A stretch of DNA of 37,135 bases. Source: Alphaproteobacteria bacterium. GTDB taxonomy: Bacteria > Pseudomonadota > Alphaproteobacteria > Micropepsales > Micropepsaceae. This document shows positions 25,233 to 32,587 of this stretch, piece by piece. The stretch is taken from assembly GCA_028869725.1 (NCBI GenBank), contig JAGWRJ010000256.1, positions 1-37,135 of the forward strand, written 5' to 3'. A program made the position numbers and the translations under genes. The notes under the pieces were generated by a model. That model worked only from the letters and a program-made list of their open reading frames with translations. It was not told the origin of the DNA and searched no databases. Position 1 is the stretch's first letter. Each line of letters begins with the position of its first letter.

Positions 25233-25412
25233 GTCTTGAGTCAGGCTTTCAACCCGATCCTACTGAGGCTGTGACCAGCGGGCAATCTGCATCGCCGGAG
25301 CCAGAACCGCTCTGGTCAGCATCTGGCGCCGATTGCGACCCACCTAGCATCCCGCCGAACCCCTGCGTAACCCCGCCATCGTTGTGCACCAACACCGTCG
25401 TGCGCCAACCCT

Positions 25413-26057
25413 TCAGTCGGCTCCATCACTCCCCAGTTCGATCACTTCCCCGATGCGGTTGGTATAGCCCCGCGCCATCCCCAACATCCACAAGAGCGCG
25501 ATCACCAAGAGCCCCAGCCCGTTATCTGCAAAGCCTGACGGCAGCTTCCACAAGACAAACTCCCAGCCCATCAACGACAGCGCCGTCGCCCCCGCCCACA
25601 CCCGCGCCAGACGCCAGCGCCGATCCAGTGGCGTGGAGCCCCACAGGCGCGGCCGACGCAGCCAGGGCATCTGCCGGCGCGGATCCAGTCCGCATTGCCT
25701 ATACACCGCCAGCGCCCAGGCCGACATGCGAAACCATTGCAGCACCCCAGGGCCATACGCCCAGGCCAAAAACCAGCCCGCCAGGGCTGACAGCCGACTC
25801 GCCCAAAGCGGCCCCTGGGCGAGCTCGACCGTACGCGCACCCCACACCATCCCCAGCGCCAACCAGGGAAGAAACAAGGTCGCCAGCCCTAGCGCCCGCA
25901 GCCCGCGCAGGTGCGCCCGGTGTGAGTCCGGCGCCAAGCCATCGCCCAGCCTTGCGTGCAGCCGGCCGATCACCCGCTCGTCCGTCCACACCAACACCCG
26001 CAGCACATCGACCACCGACCCCACGCCCGCCAAGGCACCCCGCACAAGGTCACGCAT
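25413..26057 (-). CDS. Four-helix inner-membrane protein, unknown function
   Basis: 214 residues from ATG 26057, with GGAG seven bases upstream; the longer in-frame read-through to 26207 is rejected. Four hydrophobic segments are visible: LGLATLFLPWLALGMVWGA, LSALAGWFLAWAYGPGVLQW, WAGATALSLMGWEFVLW and LGLLVIALLWMLGMA. Between segments 2 and 3 is a basic cytoplasmic-type loop (RRQMPWLRRPRLWG). No catalytic motif and no family recognised. Trp and Leu content is high. It could be a conjugation-element accessory protein; nothing here shows it. Confidence 0.65.
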   Translation of the reverse strand: MRDLVRGALAGVGSVVDVLRVLVWTDERVIGRLHARLGDGLAPDSHRAHLRGLRALGLATLFLPWLALGMVWGARTVELAQGPLWASRLSALAGWFLAWAYGPGVLQWFRMSAWALAVYRQCGLDPRRQMPWLRRPRLWGSTPLDRRWRLARVWAGATALSLMGWEFVLWKLPSGFADNGLGLLVIALLWMLGMARGYTNRIGEVIELGSDGAD

Positions 26058-26209
26058 CACAACACTCCAGAAAGAACATTCCTTTATCTCATCACACCGC
26101 CACGCCGACGCAAGTCGCTCCCGCCGCCGCAGGGGCGGGCAGGGTCGGGATGCAAGCAAGGAAGAAAGAGAAGGAAAGGTCGCCAGCCTCAGGCCGCACC
26201 CTCCCATCC

Positions 26210-26376
26210 TGACGCCGATGCGGCAAGACGGACGGATGCGGCGCGCACCTGAGCCACATGCCGATCGGCTGCGCTATGGGAAGCACGCTGCACGCGGCGT
26301 CAGGTTTGAATTGCCTTGCGTTCGAACCGGCGCACAGCAAAACAGGTGCATGAATCCAATCGGCGTCGGCGCCAAC
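26210..26376. repeat. MITE-like repeat, copy A
   Basis: Left end TGACGCCGATG, right end complement TTGGCGCCGACGCCGATTGG. The inner part shares GAGCCACATG, GCGGCGTCAGG-TTGAA and the CACAGCAAA block with copies B-D. It carries an extra ~26 bp near the left end. The rest of 26058-26454 holds no gene. Confidence 0.7.
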
Positions 26377-26454
26377 TCGGGGTGAGGGATGGGACGCTCA
26401 TCCCTTCCGGTTTACCCCCCCACAAAACGCAGATCGCCGTTGGCAGGGTGACCG

Positions 26455-26679
26455 TCACACGCCGTCGGATTCCTGCATACACGCCGGGATCTTGTCTTGA
26501 CGTGTCTCAACGCAGGCCTTGACCGGCTTGCTGTGATGGACGCGAAGGTTGTCGAGAATCAGGAACGCTTTCTTGTCGGCGTCCTCGATCAGTGCACCCA
26601 GAAACTCAATGAGCTTGTCTGCGTTGAACGCGTCGTCAATGAACATCCAGCGTGCCATATGGTGACAAAATGACGCCAT
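26455..26679 (-). pseudogene. IS630-family transposase fragment
   Basis: FIDDAFNADKLIEFLGALIE followed by KKAFLILDNLRVHHSKPVKA is the part of the IS630/Tc1 DDE domain around the second aspartate (LILDNLRVHH). The first Asp region and the C-terminal Glu region are absent, so only a ~60-residue core fragment remains. No matching inverted repeats were found nearby. Confidence 0.8.
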
Positions 26680-26690
26680 CGATTTATACT
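26662..26690 (+). promoter_or_regulatory. Sigma-70 promoter of the toxin-antitoxin pair
   Basis: GTGACA (26662-26667), 17-bp spacer, TATACT (26685-26690): 5/6 matches to each consensus hexamer allowing one change. Starts transcription near 26697, about 30 bases before the antitoxin ATG. Confidence 0.7.
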
Positions 26691-26726
26691 GCGCGCAGGC
26701 AAAGACTACGCAATCTGGAGCACGCT

Positions 26727-27017
26727 ATGACTGGCAGCGGAAAACGGATCACCACGCGCGTTTCCGACCACGTGCAGGAAAAACTGCAGACGGCGGCAGA
26801 TCTGGTGGGCGCGACGCTGAATCAGTTCGTCGTGCAGGCCGCTCTCGAAAGGGCTGAGCGGGTCATCGAAAGCGAATCAACGATGGTCCTGACGCGCCGG
26901 GAGTCGCTGAGACTGCTGGAAATGATCGAAAATCCGCCGCCGCGAAACGAAAAGTTCCTTCGGGCCCAGGCCCGTTACCGGAAGGCGAAAAGCCATGCGG
27001 GTTCTGTCGCTGCATGA
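26727..27017 (+). CDS. DUF1778 antitoxin (ribbon-helix-helix)
   Basis: 96 residues from ATG 26727, with GGAG six bases upstream. KRITTRVSDHVQEKLQTAAD, then GATLNQFVVQAALERAERVI is the DUF1778 ribbon-helix-helix pattern, followed by a C-terminal toxin-binding tail (MVLTRRESLRLLEMIENPPP) typical of TacA/AtaR antitoxins. It overlaps the acetyltransferase toxin gene by 23 bp. Expected to bind the promoter at 26662-26690 with its toxin and repress it. Confidence 0.9.
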   Translation: MTGSGKRITTRVSDHVQEKLQTAADLVGATLNQFVVQAALERAERVIESESTMVLTRRESLRLLEMIENPPPRNEKFLRAQARYRKAKSHAGSVAA

Positions 27018-27462
27018 CGGGCATGACCGGAAGGGCTTCGACTGCGGCAACGACGATCTGAATCGGTGGTTTCTCCAGACCGCCAGGCAGCACAAAGAGA
27101 AAGGCGTGTCCTCGACCTTTGTGGCGGTATCCAGTGAGTCGAGCGCAGAGGTGCTTGGGTTTTACGCCATCAGTCTGGCGGAGTTGATCAACGCGGATCT
27201 ACCTGCTCAGTATCAGAAACGGCTACCCACCAGGGTTCCCGCATTCCGGCTTGGACGATTGGCAACCGCCAGACCGCATCAGCGAAAAGGCATCGGGGAA
27301 TTCATGCTCTTCGATGCGATCGATCGGGTGGCGCGAATCGCCCAGGAAATTGGCGGCGTCGGCCTTGTGGTCAATGCCAAACCATCCGCGGTCTCGTTTT
27401 ACGAACGCTACGGATTCGAGCCGATGGCAGACCATCCGCACAACCTGTTCTTGCAGATCTAG
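26995..27462 (+). CDS. GNAT acetyltransferase toxin (TacT/AtaT-like)
   Basis: 155 residues. FDCGNDDLNRWF near the N-terminus and the acetyl-CoA-binding motif RLATARPHQRKGIGEFML (about 84-101, R-x-x-G-I-G) are diagnostic of the toxin branch of GNAT enzymes, which acetylate the amino acid on aminoacyl-tRNA and stop translation. A conserved late Tyr is present (SFYERYGFEP). Length matches the family, with no damage seen. Start overlaps the antitoxin end, so translation is coupled. Confidence 0.9.
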   Translation: MRVLSLHDGHDRKGFDCGNDDLNRWFLQTARQHKEKGVSSTFVAVSSESSAEVLGFYAISLAELINADLPAQYQKRLPTRVPAFRLGRLATARPHQRKGIGEFMLFDAIDRVARIAQEIGGVGLVVNAKPSAVSFYERYGFEPMADHPHNLFLQI

Positions 27463-27558
27463 CCTATTTCCACCCTCTGGCAATGCCGTTGCCAGGCTCC
27501 TGCTCCTGCGGGCTGGGCCCATGTACCGCGTGTCGGCGCATGGCCCAACTCGATCGAT

Positions 27559-27713
27559 TGTTGACGCCGATGCCGATTTGAGCCACATGCTGATCGGCGT
27601 CTGCGCCATGGCAAACGAATTGCGCGCGGCGTCAGGCTTGAACTTCGGCGCGGTCCACCCGGCTCACGGCAAACCCGGCACATGGCTCACTCAAATCGGC
27701 GTCGGCGCCAACA
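27559..27713. repeat. MITE-like repeat, copy B (best preserved)
   Basis: 155 bp. The ends read TGTTGACGCCGATGCCGATT (left) and, on the complement, TGTTGGCGCCGACGCCGATT (right): 18/20 identical terminal inverted repeats bounded by TG...CA. The inner blocks GGCAAACGAATTGCGCGCGG and GGCTCACGGCAAACCCGGC recur in the other copies. No coding capacity. Confidence 0.8.
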
Positions 27714-28129
27714 GACGAAGCCAGAACGTGTCGTACGCAAAGCGTGTTTGCCGAGATTTTCGTTTGCCGCAAGCGCCCCGGGCCTGTTTGGGTTTCGTGG
27801 CGTTTGGCGTGAAGCGGCCGGCAAGGCGCGCTGCCGGAGCCCACCGCAGGATCGACACGGGCCTTTCGCGTCAGCGCGAGCCGCGGACGTGGATCGGGTG
27901 ATCGGATGCCGAACGCCCCCAGATAGAGCCCGAAATTCATTCGAACGCCTGGCATGTCCAGCACCGCCTGGGGTGGCCCGACTTCCCGCGCAGCAAGACG
28001 CCGGCCCGGATCGGCAAACCCTGCTGAGCACGGTCGTCGCGGTGGCGTGCCTGCAGCCGACGCTGGCTGTGCTGTCCGCCGTCACGCGGGTCACCGTCAG
28101 TCTGGTCGGCAGGGAGCAGGTCATGCGCA
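27714..28129. other. Decayed sequence, no supportable gene
   Basis: Open frames exist on both strands but none has family features or a ribosome-binding site. The minus strand probably held the C-terminal part of the KilA-N protein (copy 2). Confidence 0.4.
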
Positions 28130-28480
28130 TCGTCGGCGATCCGCGCTGGAGGGTGGCGTACGCTGGCGCGGATCACATCCAGATGGAACCGCGGACTGAG
28201 CCACATCGCGCAGGCATACACGAGTTCCTTGGCTACATACGTTCCAAGTCATTGTTTAGATTTGATTTTTTCAATAGACGGAATTCCGTCTATTGAAGGA
28301 GTGGTTGCGTGGAACAGTCGCACCAGATCGCGGGCCTGCTGTGTTTCCAGAAAATAGGCAGGACGGTGCCACCTCTCCCCGCCTGCCGCCGGTGGAGAGC
28401 GTTGAGGCATACAACCAACCCGCCCGCGTCGCGCCGGATGCCCACACCAGCTACGATCAAGTGGGTCCTTGGCGACGGCC
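28130..28480 (-). pseudogene. KilA-N domain gene relic, copy 2
   Basis: Three frames together rebuild a KilA-N domain: GIRRDAGGLVVCLNALHR (about 28400-28480), then AAGGERWHRPAYFLETQQAR and LVRLFHATTPSIDGIPSIE, then TYVAKELVYACAMWLSPRFH and LDVIRA. At least two frameshifts. Intact relatives are DNA-binding regulators of phages and plasmids. Paralogous to copy 1 at 23867-24270. Confidence 0.7.
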
Positions 28481-29075
28481 CCACCGCTGGATCGACGGGG
28501 TGCGCAACTTTCAGGCTTGGCACGTCTTTCATATATCTGCCAACGCTCGGCGGCAAGATCAGACCGAGTGGACAGTATTACCGGCGAACCGGCGCCTAGC
28601 AGAAACCGGAGCTCGGACTCGCTGAAGATGGCCATGTCGTCCAGGCCCTGGAGCCGGCGCGCGTGACCAATCATGCGGGCAAATCGGCCTTCGGAGAAAT
28701 CGCTGTCATGCGTGGAACGTCGGCGACCCACGCGGCGATATCTGCAGAGACGATCGTGGTGATCGCCAGCCCGCCAAAGCGGCGGCGCAGGTCCTCCAGC
28801 GCCGCCTGCTGCGCTGGATCGATCCAGCCCAAAGATGCGAGCGATACCGTGACAATCGACGGCGACGCTGTCGCGTACGGGCCCATCAGGATCGAACGTG
28901 GCACACACGCGCACCAGCCCTTGATCGCTTGATGGACTGGCACGGGTGCTGCGCCACGGGATTTTGCTCCCCCCAAGTCACGGACTTGCGCGCAGACCGG
29001 CCCAATCCTCCGGACCGGAGGGGGTCAAAAAATCGCAACCGCTTGATTTCATTGAAAACCCCCCGATGGATGGCC
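28481..29075 (-). pseudogene. Relic upstream of KilA-N copy 2
   Basis: Leftward fragments ALEDLRRRFGGLAITTIVSAD and HARRLQGLDDMAIFSESELR are shifted relative to each other. The first matches copy 1 (ALADLRRFGRLAVTTIMSAE). Family unknown. The segment 28985-29070 matches 24184-24270 at DNA level. Confidence 0.4.
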
Positions 29076-29172
29076 AGCGCGATTTCGGCTCCGCTGGCCA
29101 TTGCGGGCAAGCCAGGGCCGACCGCCCGGCCTGGGGAAAAAGGCAGGTCCCGGGGAAAGGTCAGGGCCCGGA

Positions 29173-29385
29173 TCAAGCCGCGACCCACAGCGTCCGGCCG
29201 CTGACGCGGCACAGCGCGCGGATGCGCCCCTCGCGTTCGAGCTTGAGCGCCAAGGCCGCGCTCACGGGCTGGCGTTCGCGTTCGGCGATGAGGGTGAAGC
29301 GCCGACCGGCGCCGGCGGACTCCTCCAACTTTGCCCCCTGGGCGAGCAGCTGGACGAGCAGAGGATAGAGACGCTCTTCGCGCAT
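29173..29385 (-). CDS. Small hypothetical protein
   Basis: 70 residues from ATG 29385 with AGGAG six bases upstream. Two helices (YPLLVQLLAQGAKLEES), then RRFTLIAERERQPVSAALAL and IRALCRVSGRTLWVA. The shape resembles a small winged-helix protein, but I cannot name the family. Lies 188 bp downstream of the AAA ATPase gene and may belong to the same module. Confidence 0.55.
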   Translation of the reverse strand: MREERLYPLLVQLLAQGAKLEESAGAGRRFTLIAERERQPVSAALALKLEREGRIRALCRVSGRTLWVAA

Positions 29386-29573
29386 GAAACACTCCTGACA
29401 AGAAAACGCCAGACGCACCAAGGGTGTGCGTGGCTTCAACGTCAGGCGCCGCAGCGGTTGCGGCTAGTTCAAGCTATGCGATAGAGAACACTCCTCATGA
29501 AGAACGATTTCTATCCTACACCACCCCCCTGCGGCTGCAAGCTGCGCTGCGTGCCAGCCCGAGGCACGCCGTC

Positions 29574-30701
29574 TCACACAAACCCCGCGGGACGGCGCAA
29601 CGGACGCGCCGCACCGCTGCCCGCTTCGCTCGCATGGAACACCTCGGCGGCGCTATACCAACGCCCCACCTCCAACGGCGCCTTGAGCCCGGCCGCCTGC
29701 GCCAGCGCCCCGGCTTGCGCGGCATCGAGCAGCCCAAAGCGCAGCACGTCAAAGCATCGCCCCGGGCGCAGCAGCGCCGGATCCACATCCGCCGGATCCT
29801 CCAGATTGGTCGAGAAAATCAGCTTCTTGCCCGCCAGGGTGACCAAACCATCGCTGACCGAGAGCAAGCGATGCATCAGCGTGTTGCCGCTTTGGCGCGA
29901 GGTCAGCAGCGCATCGGCATCCTCCAGCACGAACACATCGGCCGCGCTGCTGAGGAACTCCGCCAGAAGCGCATCACTGTCGAGCAGCTTGGGGTCGTAG
30001 CTGACCATCGCATCATGCCCGGCATGCTGCAGAAAACCGCGGATGAACGAGGTCTTGCCCGTGCCCGGCGGGCCGATCAGCAGCAGGATGGCGGCATTCG
30101 AGCGCGCATAGGCGTCGTAGTAAACCTCCAGTGGCTGCTGCAGGAAAGGAAACATCTGCGGCAGCGGCCGCAGATCCTCGCGCAGCGGCAGGGTGAGGAT
30201 CTGGCCGTGCTCGCCGTACAGCCAGTGCACCGTCGAGCCCGCCGGGGCGAACTCAGCACGCAACTGCGCTGACACCTCCCCGACCGCCTGCGGTGCCCCC
30301 AGCACCGAAATCTCCGCCGGAAAGATCGTCCCACCCTCCCGTGACGCCGGCGAATAGGCGTCCTCGCCCAGGCGCAGCACCTCGCGCAGGCGGTCGTACC
30401 CGGGTCGCCGGGCGTTCAGATCCAACTTCAGGCGCACGCAGGTTCCCGCGCCGCCGTCATAGGCCAGCGCCACCGTGCGCATCAGGTGATCCGTGCCGAC
30501 ATAGAGCGACCAGTCCGGCCGCACCGAGAACCAATCCCGCCAGCGCGCCAGATCCACCCGCAGGCGCAGCGGCTCGGTGACCACCACGCGGTGGCGGGTC
30601 AGCACTTCCGCGCGCACCCGGTCGCTCAGCGCTGCGAGCCAGCTGTCATGGTGAAGAGAAGAGGAGAGAGAAGCAGAAAGGGCGGCGAGATCGTGCGGCA
30701 T
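29574..30701 (-). CDS. AAA+ ATPase (BCS1/classical AAA-like)
   Basis: 375 residues from ATG 30701; a TTG at 30713 is the only earlier start, and neither has a good ribosome-binding site. The C-terminal half is a complete AAA+ module: Walker A GPPGTGKTS (about 216), Walker B VFVLEDADALL (about 260), sensor 1 LIFSTNLEDP (about 295) and arginine finger region DPALLRPGRC (about 307). The N-terminal ~190 residues are an unrecognised domain with beta-rich segments (SLYVGTDHLMRTVALAYDGG). Such ATPases remodel a protein partner. The unknown protein encoded upstream (30770-31627) is the obvious candidate. No protease or nuclease domain. Confidence 0.8.
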   Translation of the reverse strand: MPHDLAALSASLSSSLHHDSWLAALSDRVRAEVLTRHRVVVTEPLRLRVDLARWRDWFSVRPDWSLYVGTDHLMRTVALAYDGGAGTCVRLKLDLNARRPGYDRLREVLRLGEDAYSPASREGGTIFPAEISVLGAPQAVGEVSAQLRAEFAPAGSTVHWLYGEHGQILTLPLREDLRPLPQMFPFLQQPLEVYYDAYARSNAAILLLIGPPGTGKTSFIRGFLQHAGHDAMVSYDPKLLDSDALLAEFLSSAADVFVLEDADALLTSRQSGNTLMHRLLSVSDGLVTLAGKKLIFSTNLEDPADVDPALLRPGRCFDVLRFGLLDAAQAGALAQAAGLKAPLEVGRWYSAAEVFHASEAGSGAARPLRRPAGFV

Positions 30702-30769
30702 GGCGATGGGCAAAGGGAAAGAAAGGTTGCAAGGAAAAATTCGAAGGGAGATGGGTGTGCGTCACCCGG

Positions 30770-31627
30770 TCAGAGTTCGATCAGACGATCGAAAGGGTCT
30801 CGATTGCCCACCAGCCGGATGCTGGCCACATCCGCAGGGTCGATCAGCGTCTTGCCCGCGCGCCGGGACTGCACCCAGTCCCAGAATGCGGCCAGCTCGG
30901 GCAGATCCTCGGCGCGTTGCCGCTTGAGCGCAAAAGGCAGGACGCCGACGCGCTTCTCCCGGCCGTCGCGCAGTTTGAGCTCGACCCAGACCGCGCGTTT
31001 GCTGTTCTCCAGGGCGAAGACAACGGGCAGCAGCCGGGTATCGCGCTCGCCCAATTCGGCGGCCAGAATACGCTCACAACGTTCGGAAGACGCAATCGAC
31101 TGAGCGCACAGCGCGCGGTACAGCGCGACGGGCAGGAGATGCCACTGCGCCTGTTCGTACTGCCGGGCGAGAACCACCCCCGTGACGGTGAGGCGCGCGG
31201 CCTGGGGATCTGCCTTGGCATACACCACCAGAAAAACCTCGCGCTCGGGATCGAAGACCAGCAGGTGCAGATCCCGCGCCACGGAACACAGCATGGCACG
31301 GGCTGCAGGGGTATGCGCCCAGGCGCCGGAGTCGCCGATGGCGCGTTCACGCAGCGAGCGGAAGTGTCCATTGACCAGCAGTTCGACCAGGTCGCCACGG
31401 CCGAGACCTGCGGCCTGGCGCAGCTGGGGCACAGCGGAGTCGCTGAGACGGATGCGCCAGGCAGAAAAGCTGAGTGGGGACGATGCGGACTGCGGCTGCG
31501 ACGAGGCCGAGGACGCCGGGCAGGGCAGGGCAGGTGACGTCGGGCGAGCAGTGGGCCCAAGACTCGGGGGATGAGGGAGGAGAGGCTGCGGAACATGGAA
31601 GGCCTTGCGAAGGAGAAGATGATGCAA
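30770..31627 (-). CDS. Hypothetical protein, partner of AAA+ ATPase
   Basis: Up to 285 residues if begun at the TTG directly after a stop codon (31627). The first ~60 residues are Pro/Ser/Ala-rich and may not be translated; no ATG is convincing. The folded part starts about residue 55 (FSAWRIRLSDSAVPQLRQAA) and includes DLHLLVFDPEREVFLVVYAK, a strand-rich core, and ends in FWDWVQSRRAGKTLIDPADV. No known family. It ends 68 bases before the ATPase ATG, so the two are probably one transcript. Confidence 0.6.
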   Translation of the reverse strand: MHHLLLRKAFHVPQPLLPHPPSLGPTARPTSPALPCPASSASSQPQSASSPLSFSAWRIRLSDSAVPQLRQAAGLGRGDLVELLVNGHFRSLRERAIGDSGAWAHTPAARAMLCSVARDLHLLVFDPEREVFLVVYAKADPQAARLTVTGVVLARQYEQAQWHLLPVALYRALCAQSIASSERCERILAAELGERDTRLLPVVFALENSKRAVWVELKLRDGREKRVGVLPFALKRQRAEDLPELAAFWDWVQSRRAGKTLIDPADVASIRLVGNRDPFDRLIEL

Positions 31628-31691
31628 TCAGCTTCTCACCCGACCGCGGCGATGCAAGTTTGCCGCCTGATCCCGGTCAACAGAAGTGGCT

Positions 31692-31844
31692 TGTTGGCTC
31701 CGTGTTGATTTGCGACCCATGCCGATAGGCCACTGTGGTGACTGAGCCGTGGCAAACGAACTGTGCGGGATCAGGTTTGCATTCGGCGCATAGTCGGTTC
31801 ACAGCAAATGCGGCGCATGACCCAAATCGGCGTCGACGCCAACA
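31692..31844. repeat. MITE-like repeat, copy C
   Basis: Left TGTTGGCTCCGTGTTGATTT, right complement TGTTGGCGTCGACGCCGATTT. Inner blocks GAGCCGTGGCAAACGAA and GGTTCACAGCAAATGCGGCG match copies B and D. Confidence 0.75.
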
Positions 31845-32018
31845 GGCTTGAGGTCAATGTGCGAAGCCGAGGGTCTGGCCGGTCTGTTTAGAGGTCACTG
31901 TCGAAGACGCTGCATGAATCCTCGGCATCGGTTGCCGAACCAGCTTTTTTTTGAGGGGGCTATTGAGGGGGACCATGCTCGAGATGTTCGCGGGCAGGGA
32001 ATGGTAAACATTCATTGT

Positions 32019-32144
32019 GGACATGCGGTGTCCCGGCGAATCGGGTAAAAGTGGCCCTTTCACGGGCCCGCGCTGTCCTTGGTTCTTCGGCCTCAAGGGC
32101 ATGCGCTGTCCTTGTCGCGGGTTTTTCTAGGACATGCGCTGTCC
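32019..32144. repeat. Four palindromic boxes GGACA-N5-TGTCC
   Basis: GGACATGCGGTGTCC (32019-32033), GGGCCCGCGCTGTCC (32064-32078), GGGCATGCGCTGTCC (32097-32111), GGACATGCGCTGTCC (32130-32144). Start spacings are 45, 33, 33 bp. The last three share GCGCTGTCC, and the first and last are near-perfect palindromes. Could be transposase-binding repeats at a relic insertion-sequence end (IS21-type ends carry such multiple repeats) or operators. No gene in 31845-32231. Confidence 0.7.
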
Positions 32145-32231
32145 AGCGTTTTTTCTCCGGCTCGTTACTCCTCAGCAGCCGGGAATAGGGGTGAGAAGGG
32201 GCGCTGAAGAATGAGCGTGGCGTGCACAAAC

Positions 32232-32365
32232 TGTTGCGCCCATGCCGATCGGCGACTGAGCCATGGCAAGCAATCTGCGCGCGGCGTCAGGCTTGAATTT
32301 CAAGCGCGCCTCAACCGGTTCACTGCAAACCTGGCGCACGGCTCAAATCGGCGTCGGCACCAACA
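32232..32365. repeat. MITE-like repeat, copy D
   Basis: Left TGTTGCGCCCATGCCGATCGG, right complement TGTTGGTGCCGACGCCGATTT. Inner GAGCCATGGCAAGCAATCTG, GCGCGGCGTCAGGCTTGAAT and CCGGTTCACTGCAAACCTGG. The shortest copy, missing ~20 bp near the left end. 32366-32587 shows no gene. Confidence 0.75.
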
Positions 32366-32587
32366 ACGGGCGTGACTTAACCGCAGTTCTGCGTCTGCTC
32401 AATGCGCTGCAACTACCTGCCAAGCATAGCGTGGCCACCCGGCGAACTGGCACCCTGGCAGCGACGTCGTGTGGCCGACATCCATCAGCGACGAAGCAGC
32501 AAAACAGTTTCCGGCGGGTTGGAAGGCGCTCAAGCCCTGTCTGCGCGTGATGCCACAGCCTAAGTGAGCAACGGTTGAACCCTTGGG

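Noticed and set aside
26058..26207. N-terminal extension of the membrane protein
   Set aside because: GGAG at the 26057 start and Arg/Cys-rich extension argue for the shorter protein.
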